From the NCBI GenBank assembly GCA_046757205.1, contig JBHHXR010000014.1, positions 1-26,486 on the forward strand: 26,486 nucleotides of DNA, written 5' to 3'. Both the position numbers and the translations under genes were made by a program. Every line of letters begins with the position of its first letter. Position 1 is the stretch's first letter. Source of the DNA: JBHHXR01 sp046757205. Its GTDB lineage: Bacteria > Pseudomonadota > Alphaproteobacteria > Rhodobacterales > Rhodobacteraceae. The notes beneath the pieces are model-generated. The model did not search any database. It was given only the letters and a program-made list of their open reading frames with translations, and was not told the origin of the DNA. Of the stretch, positions 1-7,741 are shown in pieces.

Positions 1-691
1 CCACCGTCACCGCGTTCGACGGCACGCCGAGAACGTGGGCCACCATGTGCTGCACTTCGCTGGGGTGCTGGGTGCCGGCGAAAAGCGTTACCTCGTCATC
101 CTCGCCGGGGATCGCCAGCGCGATGTGGCCTTCGAGATAGAAATGCTCCTGCCCGCCGACGCGGACCTTGCCGGTGATCCGGTTCTTCGAGTTGGCGAAA
201 CCCTCCTTAACATTGCCGCGCTCCAGCTTCAGCGGCTCGGTGACCAGCGGATAGCCCCGCGCATCGGCTTCGGCCACGTCGGTGACATGCGGCCTGGTGC
301 TGTACTCGACCCTCGCCTTCGTCGTGGCGCGCCGCGCCGCCTCGCGGGTCTCGGCGATGACGGCAAAGATCGGCTGGCCGTGGAATTCGATATCGGTGGC
401 AAAGACCGGGTCGTCGTGCTTGCCGGTGGGGCTGACGTCGTTGTGGCCGGGGATATCCTCGGCGGTCAGGGTTCCAACGACACCCGGTTGCGCCCGCACA
501 TCCGACAGATCGAGCGACAGGACTTCGCCGCAGGCGATTTCGGCAAGTCCCAGATAGGCGTGCAGCGTGCCCGCCGGTTCGGCCATGTCGTCGATATATT
601 CGGCCAGGCCGGTGACGTGCTTGTGGCCGGAATCATGGCGCTCGGGGTCGTTGACCGCGCCCCTGATCCCGGTTGTCGCTTCGCTTGTCAT
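1..691 (-). CDS. xdhB: Xanthine dehydrogenase molybdopterin-binding subunit, partial (C-terminus beyond left edge)
   Basis: This is the large molybdenum-cofactor subunit of xanthine dehydrogenase, which oxidises hypoxanthine to xanthine and xanthine to urate in the cytoplasm together with XdhA. About 230 N-terminal residues are visible; the rest lies outside the window. The protein starts MTSEATTGIRGAVNDPERHD and continues with the a/b hammerhead domain (roughly residues 20-130). It then enters the Mo-binding region, with the segment GGQEHFYLEGHIALAIPGED that is typical of this family. The ATG at 691 is preceded by a strong GGGAGG ribosome site, and only 15 nt separate it from the xdhA stop, so the two subunits are co-transcribed. 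The partner gene and uraH upstream favour true xanthine dehydrogenase over a generic aldehyde oxidase. Active-site residues further downstream cannot be checked here. Confidence 0.93.
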   Translation of the reverse strand, partial: MTSEATTGIRGAVNDPERHDSGHKHVTGLAEYIDDMAEPAGTLHAYLGLAEIACGEVLSLDLSDVRAQPGVVGTLTAEDIPGHNDVSPTGKHDDPVFATDIEFHGQPIFAVIAETREAARRATTKARVEYSTRPHVTDVAEADARGYPLVTEPLKLERGNVKEGFANSKNRITGKVRVGGQEHFYLEGHIALAIPGEDDEVTLFAGTQHPSEVQHMVAHVLGVPSNAVTV

Positions 692-706
692 CGCTCGCCT
701 CCCAGC

Positions 707-2176
707 TCAGGCCGCATCGGTACGGCGCAGCATGGCAGGTTCGCCGCTGCCGGGCCGGGTTTCCAGCCAGAACCGGCGCAGAAGGTTCCTTGCCGCGAGC
801 GCGCGGTACGCGGCCGAGGCGCGCCAGTCGGTGATCGGCGCGAAATCCTCGGCAAAGCCCTCCTGGGCGGCGGTAACGGTTTTTTCGCTCCAGGGTCTGC
901 CGGCAATCAGCCTCTCTACCGCGTGCGCACGCTTCGGTATCGCCGCCATGCCGCCGTAGGCGATCACGGCGCGAGAAACCTTGCCGGCCTCGATGGCGAT
1001 GTTGAAAGCGCCGCAGACCGACGAGATATCCTCGTCGCGGCGCTTGGTGATCTTGTAGGCTGCCAGCCGTTCGCCCGGGCCGGGGTCGGGGATGTGCAGG
1101 GATTCGACGAAATCGCCGGGTTCACGGTCCTGCTTGCCATAGGCGACAAAGTACTCTTCCACCGGCAGGGTGCGGCGCTCGCCGCCGCGCCGCAGCGTGA
1201 CGGTGGCGCCGAGCGCGATCAGGACGGGCGGCGTATCGCCGATGGGAGAGCCGTTGGCGACGTTGCCGCCGACGGTGCCCATGTTGCGCACCTGCTCGCC
1301 GCCGATGCGGTTCCAGAACTCGCCGATCTCAGGAAACTTTTTTGTGATCACATCCTGCAATTCCGTATAGGTAACGCAGGCGCCGATGGTCGTGCCGCCG
1401 TCGGTCTCGTCGATCCGGTGCAACTCGTCGAGGTGAGAAATGAAGATGACGGGCGAGATCGGGCGCATGAATTTGGTGACCCAGAGCCCGACATCGGTGG
1501 CCCCGGCGACGATCGTCGCATCGTGGTTTTCAGCGCGTACTTCGGCAAGGTCGTCGACGCTGGCGGGCACGATCAACCGGTCGTCGCCAGCGGTTATTTC
1601 AACCCGCGCGCCGTTTCTCATGGTTTCCAGCCTCTTTGTGATCACAGACCGTTCGGCGACCAGCGGATCGTTCGCCGGATCGCCGGAAACCGATTGCGCG
1701 GCCCGGACTATCGGCTCGTAGCCGGTGCAGCGACAGAGGTTGCCCTGCAGCGCCGTTTCCACCGCCTCGCCCGTCGGGGCAGGGTCGCGCATCCACAGCG
1801 CGTAGAGCGACATCACGATCCCCGGTGTGCAGAAGCCGCACTGCGAGCCGTGAAAATCCACCATCGCCTGCTGCACCGGGTGCAGCGCGCCGTTCGGCGC
1901 GGCGAGATGCTCCACCGTGACCACGTGGCAGCCGTCGAGCGAGCCGAGAAACCGGATGCAGGCATTGACCGTCTCGTAGATCAGTTCGCCGGCCAGAAGC
2001 CGCCCGACCAGCACCGTGCAGGCGCCGCAATCGCCTTCGGCGCAGCCTTCCTTGGTGCCGCGCAGACGTTCGCGCAGGCGCAGATAGTCCAGGAGCGTGT
2101 CGTCGGAGCGGACATCGTCCAGCCGCACCTCGCGGTCGTTGAGAAGGAACCGGATTTCGCGGCGCGTCGCGGTCAT
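707..2176 (-). CDS. xdhA: Xanthine dehydrogenase small subunit (2x[2Fe-2S] and FAD)
   Basis: This 489-residue subunit carries the electron-transfer centres of xanthine dehydrogenase, passing electrons from the Mo site in XdhB through two [2Fe-2S] clusters to FAD and NAD+. The plant-type ferredoxin cluster ligands are C45, C50, C53 and C73. The second cluster ligands are C113, C116, C148 and C150, within SQCGFCTPGIVMS and GNLCRCTGYEP. The FAD domain follows from about residue 190, with VAGATDVGLWVT and GGEQVRNMGTVGGNVANGSP, and then the CO-dehydrogenase-type flavoprotein C-terminal domain. The length fits the bacterial XdhA type. The ATG at 2176 lies 4 nt after the uraH stop, with a GGGAGC ribosome site inside the uraH end. 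An open frame continues upstream of this ATG, but it only reads uraH in another frame. Confidence 0.96.
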   Translation of the reverse strand: MTATRREIRFLLNDREVRLDDVRSDDTLLDYLRLRERLRGTKEGCAEGDCGACTVLVGRLLAGELIYETVNACIRFLGSLDGCHVVTVEHLAAPNGALHPVQQAMVDFHGSQCGFCTPGIVMSLYALWMRDPAPTGEAVETALQGNLCRCTGYEPIVRAAQSVSGDPANDPLVAERSVITKRLETMRNGARVEITAGDDRLIVPASVDDLAEVRAENHDATIVAGATDVGLWVTKFMRPISPVIFISHLDELHRIDETDGGTTIGACVTYTELQDVITKKFPEIGEFWNRIGGEQVRNMGTVGGNVANGSPIGDTPPVLIALGATVTLRRGGERRTLPVEEYFVAYGKQDREPGDFVESLHIPDPGPGERLAAYKITKRRDEDISSVCGAFNIAIEAGKVSRAVIAYGGMAAIPKRAHAVERLIAGRPWSEKTVTAAQEGFAEDFAPITDWRASAAYRALAARNLLRRFWLETRPGSGEPAMLRRTDAA

Positions 2177-2180
2177 GCGG

Positions 2181-2543
2181 TCAGCTCCCGCGGTAGGTGG
2201 AATAGCCATAGGGCGCGACCAGAAGCGGCACATGGTAGTGCGCCGAAGCGTCCGAGACGCCGAAGCGCACCGGGACTTCATCGAGAAACGGAACGAAATC
2301 GGTGATCGCCGACAGGCTGCGGAAATATTCTCCGACATGGAACACCAGCTCGTAACAGCCGGTGGCGAAATCGGCGCCTTCCAGCATCGGCGCGTCGGTG
2401 CGGCCGTCGCGGTTTGTCACCTGGGCCGAAATCTCGCGCCGCGCGCTGCCATCGACGGCGAAAAGCCCGATCCGCAGCCCGGCCGCCGGCGCGCCGCTGG
2501 CGGTGTCCAGCACATGTGTCGTCAGCCGTCCCGAACCGGTCAT
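2181..2543 (-). CDS. uraH: 5-hydroxyisourate hydrolase (transthyretin-related)
   Basis: This 120-residue protein hydrolyses 5-hydroxyisourate, the unstable product of urate oxidation, to OHCU on the route to allantoin. Family hallmarks are the N-terminal LTTHVLDTASGAPA with H10, the TNRDGRT segment with R48, AHYHVPLL with H102 and H104, and the diagnostic C-terminal YRGS. This tetrapeptide separates HIU hydrolases from vertebrate transthyretin. No signal peptide is visible, so it is probably cytoplasmic. The ATG at 2543 has an excellent ribosome site (GGGGAGGA, about 7 nt upstream), which rules out the longer open frame to 2624. It leads an operon with xdhA and xdhB. The urate oxidase and OHCU decarboxylase needed for the rest of the pathway are not in this window. 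Confidence 0.96.
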   Translation of the reverse strand: MTGSGRLTTHVLDTASGAPAAGLRIGLFAVDGSARREISAQVTNRDGRTDAPMLEGADFATGCYELVFHVGEYFRSLSAITDFVPFLDEVPVRFGVSDASAHYHVPLLVAPYGYSTYRGS

Positions 2544-2622
2544 GCGTAATCCTCCCCTGTCGCCGCCCCGACGGCATTTCCCCACTATCGGCAAGGCAGG
2601 CGGGTGGCGGAAGTCCCGCGGC

Positions 2623-2652
2623 AATATATCACTTTCAAGAAAAGATTGAAAA
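2623..2652 (-). promoter_or_regulatory. Candidate promoter of uraH-xdhA-xdhB
   Basis: On the minus strand a TTTTCA element (2652-2647) is separated by 18 nt from TATATT (2628-2623). These match the sigma-70 consensus at 4/6 and 5/6 positions. Transcription would begin about 70-75 nt before the uraH ATG. This is the most AT-rich stretch in the 265-nt gap between uraH and the transglycosylase gene. The call rests on pattern only. Confidence 0.35.
2633..2651. promoter_or_regulatory. Inverted repeat, candidate operator for the urate/xanthine operon
   Basis: TTTCAA and TTGAAA form perfect 6-bp half-sites around a 7-nt spacer. The repeat covers most of the proposed -35 element and the spacer of the uraH promoter, where a repressor or a LysR/GntR-type regulator could act. 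No regulator gene lies next to it in the window, so the cognate protein is unknown. Short AT-rich repeats can arise by chance. Confidence 0.35.
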
Positions 2653-2681
2653 AGCGGCGGCCGGCTTCCGCCATCCGGCCG
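2646..2681 (-). terminator. Candidate Rho-independent terminator of the transglycosylase gene
   Basis: Read on the minus strand, CGGCCGG (2681-2675), a 10-nt loop and CCGGCCG (2664-2658) form a perfect 7-bp GC stem. A CTTTTTCAATCTTT tract follows. It lies about 130 nt after the stop of the lytic transglycosylase gene and just before the proposed uraH promoter. The loop is large and the T-run is interrupted, so its strength is uncertain. Confidence 0.45.
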
Positions 2682-2808
2682 TCAAACGGCAGCGCGCTCC
2701 GCGCATGGGCCTATGACCCCTTGTCTCGTTTCATCTCTCGGGAAACACTCAAACGCCTGCGCACGCGTGATACGCCTTGTCCACACCGCCGCGCCCGGGC
2801 GCGGACCG

Positions 2809-3981
2809 TTATCTCAGTGCGGCCAGCAGGGCGGCCGTCGGCCAGCCGTCCGCCGGAAGGCCAAGGCGCGCCTGTTCGCTGCGAACCGCGGCCCGGGTCA
2901 ACGCGCCGAGAATACCGTCGATTGCGCCGACGTCGTGGCCACGCGCGGCGAGGCGGCGCTGCAGGAGCATCATCTGCTCGTCGGGCAGCTTCGGTTCCGG
3001 GTTGCCCTTGAGATAGCGCTCCGCCCCGCCGATCCGGGTTGCCAGATAGGCCGCCGTCAGCGTGTTCACCAGCGACTTGTTCCATTCCAGAAAGACATCG
3101 GTGAAGTTGTGGAAGACAAGGAATTTTGGCCCCTTGCGCCCTTGTGGCAGGATCAGCGCCGCCGGCAGGTTGCCTGCGACGGAACCCGAACGCGGCTTAA
3201 CGCCCAGACGCTCCCACTCACGGACGCTGCGCGTGCTTCCCATCCCGGTCTGCGACCAGTCAAGCCCGGCGGGCGCGGTAACCTCGACCAGCCACGGCTC
3301 GCCGCGCCGCCAGCCATGATGGGAGAGCATGTTGGCCGCCGTCAGGATGGCGTCCGGCGCACTCGACTTCATGCGCACATGACCGTCGCCGTCGCCGTCC
3401 ACACCGAGTTCGAGAATGTCGCCGGGCAGCATCTGGACGTGCCCGATCTCGCCTGCCCAGGCGCCGGTCGTGTCGGGGCCGAAGTCGCCGCGGGCGTGCA
3501 GCGCCATCGCTCCGAAAAGCTGCGGCCGGAAGATCTCCGGTCGCCGGCAGTCGTGCGCCAGCGTCGCCAAAGCGCTGACGGTGTGAATGTCGCCGGTGAC
3601 GGCGCCGAAATCGGTCTCCATCGCCCAGAACGCCAGGATCACTTCGCGGGGCACGCCGAAGCGGCGCTCCTCCTCGTCGAACACAGCCGCGTAGCGCTTG
3701 CGCATTTCCTTCGCGCGCTTCAGCCGGAAGGCGCTCACCGCGCGGCCGGAGAATTCCAGGAATGATTGCCGGAACACGCCCTGCGCCCGGTCGCGGGCAA
3801 GTACCTTGCGGCTCTGGTTCACCCCGGCGAGGATGGCTTCGACGGAATACGCCGGCAGGCCGCGCGCCTGCGCCTCGCTGCGCACGCCTTGCAGAAAGGA
3901 CCGCCAGCTACCGCCGCAGGGAACCTGGGCGGCGGCCGCCGCAGCGGCCAACCAGAAAACCGCAGACAGGATCAGTTTCAT
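2809..3981 (-). CDS. Lytic murein transglycosylase, MltB family, with C-terminal peptidoglycan-binding domain
   Basis: This is a predicted periplasmic 390-residue enzyme that cleaves the MurNAc-GlcNAc bond of peptidoglycan to give 1,6-anhydro ends. The first 18-20 residues form a Sec signal peptide (MKLILSAVFWLAAAAAAAQV), with no lipobox cysteine at the usual place, so it is probably soluble and not an anchored lipoprotein. The SLT/MltB catalytic domain spans roughly residues 25-320; the likely catalytic acid is E122 in AFWAMETDFGA. A GVDGDGDGH segment resembles the EF-hand-like calcium loop of Slt35. A PG_binding_1 domain occupies about residues 330-390 (MMLLQRRLAARGHDVGAIDG). I chose the ATG at 3981 because the signal peptide follows at once and GAGG sits 7 nt upstream. 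An in-frame ATG at 4005 is possible. The gene stands alone, divergent from comM. Confidence 0.9.
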   Translation of the reverse strand: MKLILSAVFWLAAAAAAAQVPCGGSWRSFLQGVRSEAQARGLPAYSVEAILAGVNQSRKVLARDRAQGVFRQSFLEFSGRAVSAFRLKRAKEMRKRYAAVFDEEERRFGVPREVILAFWAMETDFGAVTGDIHTVSALATLAHDCRRPEIFRPQLFGAMALHARGDFGPDTTGAWAGEIGHVQMLPGDILELGVDGDGDGHVRMKSSAPDAILTAANMLSHHGWRRGEPWLVEVTAPAGLDWSQTGMGSTRSVREWERLGVKPRSGSVAGNLPAALILPQGRKGPKFLVFHNFTDVFLEWNKSLVNTLTAAYLATRIGGAERYLKGNPEPKLPDEQMMLLQRRLAARGHDVGAIDGILGALTRAAVRSEQARLGLPADGWPTAALLAALR

Positions 3982-4236
3982 TGCACGCCTCGGGTTACCG
4001 ATCATGGTGTCGCGCCTCAGGTGTCGCAGGGAAAGCCTGACAGGTAAAGGGCCTTGGGTAGGCGGCAAGGCGGGCGCGCCGGGACGACGGGCAAATAATC
4101 CGAATCAACGGGTCCCGCTGCCGGGCCGGCACGGCGGGGAGCGATCAACGGCGGTGCGCCCTGCCCCCGCGGCGGAGCGTTAACAGGAATTAAATAAAAT
4201 TGCCCCGATCATGCCGCCATGCAGGAACGGACCGGC

Positions 4237-5799
4237 ATGATCGCGCGCGCCTACACGGTCGCGTTTCAGGGTGTCGAGGCGCGGATCGTCGAGGTTCAGT
4301 GCGCCATCACCGCGGGGCTTCCGGCTTTCAATCTCGTCGGTCTGCCGGACAAGGCGGTGTCCGAAGCCAGGGAACGCGTGCGCGCGGCGATGATGGCGAT
4401 GGGACTGGCGCTTCCGGCAAAGCGCATAACCGTCAATCTTTCGCCCGCCGACCTGCCGAAGGAAGGATCGCATTTCGACCTGCCGATCGCGCTTGCCCTG
4501 CTCGCCGCGATGGACGTGCTTTCCCGCGACGAGGTGGCGCGGCAGGTAGCGCTGGGCGAGCTGTCGCTCGACGGTTCGCTGGTGCCGGTCGTCGGCGCGC
4601 TCCCGGCCGCGGTGGCGGCGGCTGCGGCAGGCTGCGGGCTGGTGTGCCCGTCGGCCTGCGGGGCCGAGGCGGCCTGGGTCGGAGCGGTTCAGGTGATCGC
4701 GCCGGAAAGCCTTCTGGCGGCGATAAGCCACTTTACCGGGCGGGCGATCCTGCCGGCCGCCGAACCCGGCGAGGTGACGCCGGCGGTTTCGGAAAAGGAC
4801 ATGCGGGACGTACGCGGGCAGGAACGCGCCAAACGGGCGCTGGAGATCGCCGCGGCGGGTCGGCATCACTTGCTCATGGTGGGGCCTCCCGGGTCGGGAA
4901 AGTCCATGCTGGCGGCCCGGCTTCCCGGGATTCTGCCGCCGCTTTCGGCCCGCGAGGCACTGGAAACCTCGATGATCCATTCGCTGGCGGGGTTGCTGGA
5001 CGAAGGCGGCATTTCGCGCGCGCGCCCGTTCCGGGCGCCGCATCACACGTCGTCGATGGCCGCCATCGTCGGGGGCGGTCGCGGCGCGCGGCCGGGCGAG
5101 ATCTCTCTGGCCCATCACGGGGTGCTGTTCTTCGACGAGCTGCCGGAGTTCCCGCGCGCCGTTCTGGAGACGCTGCGCCAGCCCATCGAGACCGGCGACG
5201 TGGTCGTGGCGCGCGCCAATGCGCATGTTCGGTATCCCTGCAAGTTCATGTTCGTCAGCGCCTCGAATCCGTGCCGCTGCGGGTATCTGAGCGATCCCGC
5301 CCGCGCCTGCTCGCGCGTGCCGCATTGCGGCGCCGACTACATGGGGAGGATATCCGGCCCGCTGATGGACCGGTTCGATATCAGAATAGAAGTGCCGCCG
5401 GTCGAAATCGCCGACATCGCGCTGCCGCCTTCCGACGAAGGTTCAGCGGAAGTGGCGCGCCGCGTCGCAAAGGCGCGCGAGCGTCAGGCCAGGCGGTTTC
5501 AGGCCAGCGAAAACCATTCGGTTAATGCCGATGCGGAAGGAGACTTCCTGTTGGAGGTCGCGGCGCCGGACAGCGAGGGTGCTGCGCTGCTGAACGCGGT
5601 TGCCGAACGGTTCCGGCTGAGCGCGCGCGGATATCACCGTGTTCTGCGCGTGGCGCGGACCATCGCCGACCTTGACGCGTCTCAAACCGTGCGGCGGCCG
5701 CACGTGGCGGAAGCCCTGGCATATCGGCTGACGACGGATCTGTCGCTTTCGGGAGATGCCGCGGCCGGCGTGCGCCACCTGCGCGCGAAAGCCTCGTGA
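4237..5799 (+). CDS. YifB/ComM family Mg-chelatase-like AAA+ ATPase
   Basis: This 520-residue protein belongs to the ComM/YifB family. Studied members are hexameric helicases that promote branch migration of incoming DNA in natural transformation, but the family is widespread and its role in non-competent hosts is unclear. The N-terminal ChlI-like domain (MIARAYTVAFQGVEARIVEV, GLPDKAVSEARERVRAA) precedes the AAA+ module. Walker A is GPPGSGKS at about 216-223 and Walker B is VLFFDELPEF near 297. A family-typical cysteine cluster follows (NPCRCG and two more Cys, about 346-364), then the C-terminal Mg-chelatase domain. The ATG at 4237 fits the family N-terminus and has AGGA upstream; an in-frame ATG at 4219 lacks a ribosome site. 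The 255-nt gap before it, shared with the divergent transglycosylase, has an AT-rich stretch at 4180-4202 that may be its promoter. I saw no other competence genes. Confidence 0.93.
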   Translation: MIARAYTVAFQGVEARIVEVQCAITAGLPAFNLVGLPDKAVSEARERVRAAMMAMGLALPAKRITVNLSPADLPKEGSHFDLPIALALLAAMDVLSRDEVARQVALGELSLDGSLVPVVGALPAAVAAAAAGCGLVCPSACGAEAAWVGAVQVIAPESLLAAISHFTGRAILPAAEPGEVTPAVSEKDMRDVRGQERAKRALEIAAAGRHHLLMVGPPGSGKSMLAARLPGILPPLSAREALETSMIHSLAGLLDEGGISRARPFRAPHHTSSMAAIVGGGRGARPGEISLAHHGVLFFDELPEFPRAVLETLRQPIETGDVVVARANAHVRYPCKFMFVSASNPCRCGYLSDPARACSRVPHCGADYMGRISGPLMDRFDIRIEVPPVEIADIALPPSDEGSAEVARRVAKARERQARRFQASENHSVNADAEGDFLLEVAAPDSEGAALLNAVAERFRLSARGYHRVLRVARTIADLDASQTVRRPHVAEALAYRLTTDLSLSGDAAAGVRHLRAKAS

Positions 5800-5811
5800 T
5801 ACCCCCGATTG

Positions 5812-5828
5812 AGGCGGGCCTGCCGCCT
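5812..5828. terminator. Hairpin between convergent comM-like and hydrolase genes
   Basis: AGGCGG and CCGCCT form a 6-bp stem around a 5-nt loop in the 27-nt gap between the two converging stop codons. It overlaps the last two bases of the hydrolase stop. ATTTC follows on the plus strand, so the T-tract is weak. It could act in both directions. Confidence 0.35.
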
Positions 5829-6738
5829 ATTTCAGATGCAAGGCAAGAAAACCGGCGGCGTTGTCGAGCGCCGCGCCGGCCTCCGGTATCCAGCCGTGCA
5901 GGAGTTGCCAGACATGCGGAACCGACGGCCAGATCCCGAGTGTCACGTCGGTGCCGGTTTCTTCCAGCCGGCGTGCCATCCTGATCGAATCGTCCAACAG
6001 AATTTCCGTCGATCCCACCTGGGTCAGGACCGGTGGCGCCTTGCCGGCAAAGCCGAACAGCGGCGACGCCCGCGGGTCGCGCGCCCTGTCCGGTTTCACG
6101 TACATGTCACGGACTTCAACGAGGCGCTCGGCGGGAAGCAGAGGGTCGCGAGCGGCGTTCGACCGAAGGCTGCCGCCTGAAAGCGTCAGGTCGGTCCAGG
6201 GGCTGAAAGCGATCAGGCACGCGGGTCTCGGCAGCTCGTCGGAACAAATCCTGTGCAGCAGGGCCAGCGCCAGACCGCCGCCGGCCGAATCCCCGCCCAG
6301 AGCGATCTGCGGGCCGGTGAAACCGGCTTCCAGCAACGCACGATACGCGATCACCGCGTCGTCGAACGCGGCCGGGAAAGGGTGTTCGGGCGCCAGACGG
6401 TAGTCGGGCAGGAACGCGCGGACGCGCGCGCGCCGCACCAGCGCGGCAACCATGCGCGAATGCGTTCGGGCCGAACCCTGGACAAACGCGCCACCGTGAA
6501 AGAACAGCAGAACGCCCTTGCTGCCGGTGTCCCGACGTTCCACCCACAGGCCGGGGACGGTTTTCCCCGAGAAAGCGAGTGCGTCGGGCCGGAAGATGCT
6601 GCCGGGCACGCGCCGGAAAAACCGGCGCGCCTGAACTTCGAATCGCCGGCGCGCGACGGCCGGTTCCTTGATCCGCAGGAGCGCCGGCTTCTCGACCAGC
6701 CGGAACAGCAGATTCAGCAGACCGAGGCGGACGGACAT
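5827..6738 (-). CDS. Alpha/beta hydrolase fold esterase, hormone-sensitive-lipase family
   Basis: This is a 303-residue carboxylester hydrolase of the HSL (family IV) type; its natural substrate is unknown. The oxyanion-hole motif HGGA is at 81-84. The nucleophile is S151 in GGDSAGGG. The probable acid is D249 or D250 in EILLDDS, and the catalytic histidine is H275 in PSVPHVWQ. An amphipathic cap region occupies the first 60 residues, and no clear cleavable signal peptide is seen. The ATG at 6738 shares its A with the TGA stop of gshB, so translation is coupled to gshB. The open frame continues to 6924, but that upstream part is the gshB sequence in another frame. Being last in the rsmI-yraN-gshB run gives no firm clue to function. 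An acetyl-hydrolase role is only a generic guess. Confidence 0.9.
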   Translation of the reverse strand: MSVRLGLLNLLFRLVEKPALLRIKEPAVARRRFEVQARRFFRRVPGSIFRPDALAFSGKTVPGLWVERRDTGSKGVLLFFHGGAFVQGSARTHSRMVAALVRRARVRAFLPDYRLAPEHPFPAAFDDAVIAYRALLEAGFTGPQIALGGDSAGGGLALALLHRICSDELPRPACLIAFSPWTDLTLSGGSLRSNAARDPLLPAERLVEVRDMYVKPDRARDPRASPLFGFAGKAPPVLTQVGSTEILLDDSIRMARRLEETGTDVTLGIWPSVPHVWQLLHGWIPEAGAALDNAAGFLALHLK

Positions 6739-7682
6739 CAGTTCGCGATGCGGCGTTCGATGGCATCCCAGATCATCGCCGCGACATTGGTGCCGTCGAA
6801 GCGTTCCAGTTCCTGAATGCCGGTTGGCGACGTCACGTTGATTTCCGTCAGCCATCCCCCGATCACGTCGATGCCGACGAAGATCTGGCCCTTTTCGCGC
6901 AGCAACGGGCCGATGCGGGCGCAAATTTCCTGGTCGCGCTTGCTGAGGGCGGATTTTTCCGGTCTGCCGCCGACGTGCAGGTTGGAGCGCGTCTCGCCCT
7001 CGGCCGGCACCCGGTTGATGGCGCCCGCCGGCTCTCCGTCGACCAGGATGATGCGCTTGTCGCCCTGCGCAACGTCCGGCAGAAATTTCTGCGCGATCAG
7101 CGGTTCGCGGTTGATGCCGGTAAAAAGCTCATGAAGCGCGTTCAGGTTTCGGTCGTTCGGATCCAGCCTGAAAACCCCGGCGCCGCCGTTGCCGTACAGC
7201 GGCTTGAGGATGATGTCGCCGTGGCGATGCTTGAAATCCTTCAGCGTGGCGAGATCGCGGGCAATCGTCGTCGGCGGCGTGAGGTCAGGGAATTTCAGGA
7301 CCAGAAGCTTTTCCGGGTAGTTGCGGACCCAGAACGGATCGTTCACCACGAGGGTTCCGGGGTGGATCATGTCCAAGACATGCGTGGTGGTGATGTAACT
7401 CATGTCGAAGGGCGGATCCTGGCGCAACCAGACGACATCCCGGGTTCCGAGATCCACCTCACACATCTCTCCGCGCAGGAAATGTTCGCCCTTGGCGCGC
7501 CGCACCTTCAGCGGCCAGCCGCGCGCCGTGACCCTGCCTTCCTGGTAGGCGAGCATGTCAGGTGCGTAATAGAACAGTTCGTGGCCGCGCGCCTGCGCTT
7601 CTTCCGCAATGCGGAAGGTGCTGTCGGCGTCAATATCCACCGCCTCGATCGGGTCCATCTGAATGGCAACCTTCAGACCCAT
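6738..7682 (-). CDS. gshB: Glutathione synthetase
   Basis: This ATP-dependent enzyme joins gamma-glutamylcysteine and glycine to form glutathione in the cytoplasm. The 314-residue length is normal for the bacterial GshB. It starts MGLKVAIQMDPIEAVDIDAD, with the family N-domain (RQDPPFDMSYITTTHVLD, residues 87-104). The ATP-grasp core includes ILKPLYGNGGAGVFRL (158-173), GDKRIILVDGEPAGAINRVP (207-226) and GIDVIGGWLTEINVTSPTG (270-288), which carry the nucleotide and magnesium ligands. The ATG at 7682 has GAGG upstream and fits the family start; the frame is open to 7745 but without support. It lies 59 nt after yraN. gshA is not in the window, as is common because gshA and gshB are often unlinked. 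Confidence 0.97.
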   Translation of the reverse strand: MGLKVAIQMDPIEAVDIDADSTFRIAEEAQARGHELFYYAPDMLAYQEGRVTARGWPLKVRRAKGEHFLRGEMCEVDLGTRDVVWLRQDPPFDMSYITTTHVLDMIHPGTLVVNDPFWVRNYPEKLLVLKFPDLTPPTTIARDLATLKDFKHRHGDIILKPLYGNGGAGVFRLDPNDRNLNALHELFTGINREPLIAQKFLPDVAQGDKRIILVDGEPAGAINRVPAEGETRSNLHVGGRPEKSALSKRDQEICARIGPLLREKGQIFVGIDVIGGWLTEINVTSPTGIQELERFDGTNVAAMIWDAIERRIAN

Positions 7683-7741
7683 GCGCCGCCTCGCAAATGC
7701 AGTTTCGCCCACAGCACACTTGGCGCGCCGGTCAAGGTTAA

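Noticed and set aside
35..2305. A 756-codon open frame on the plus strand opposite xdhA/xdhB
   Set aside because: The opposite strand encodes three clear families with intact motifs and ribosome sites. Long antisense frames are expected in GC-rich DNA with G/C at third positions, and the translation shows no domain.
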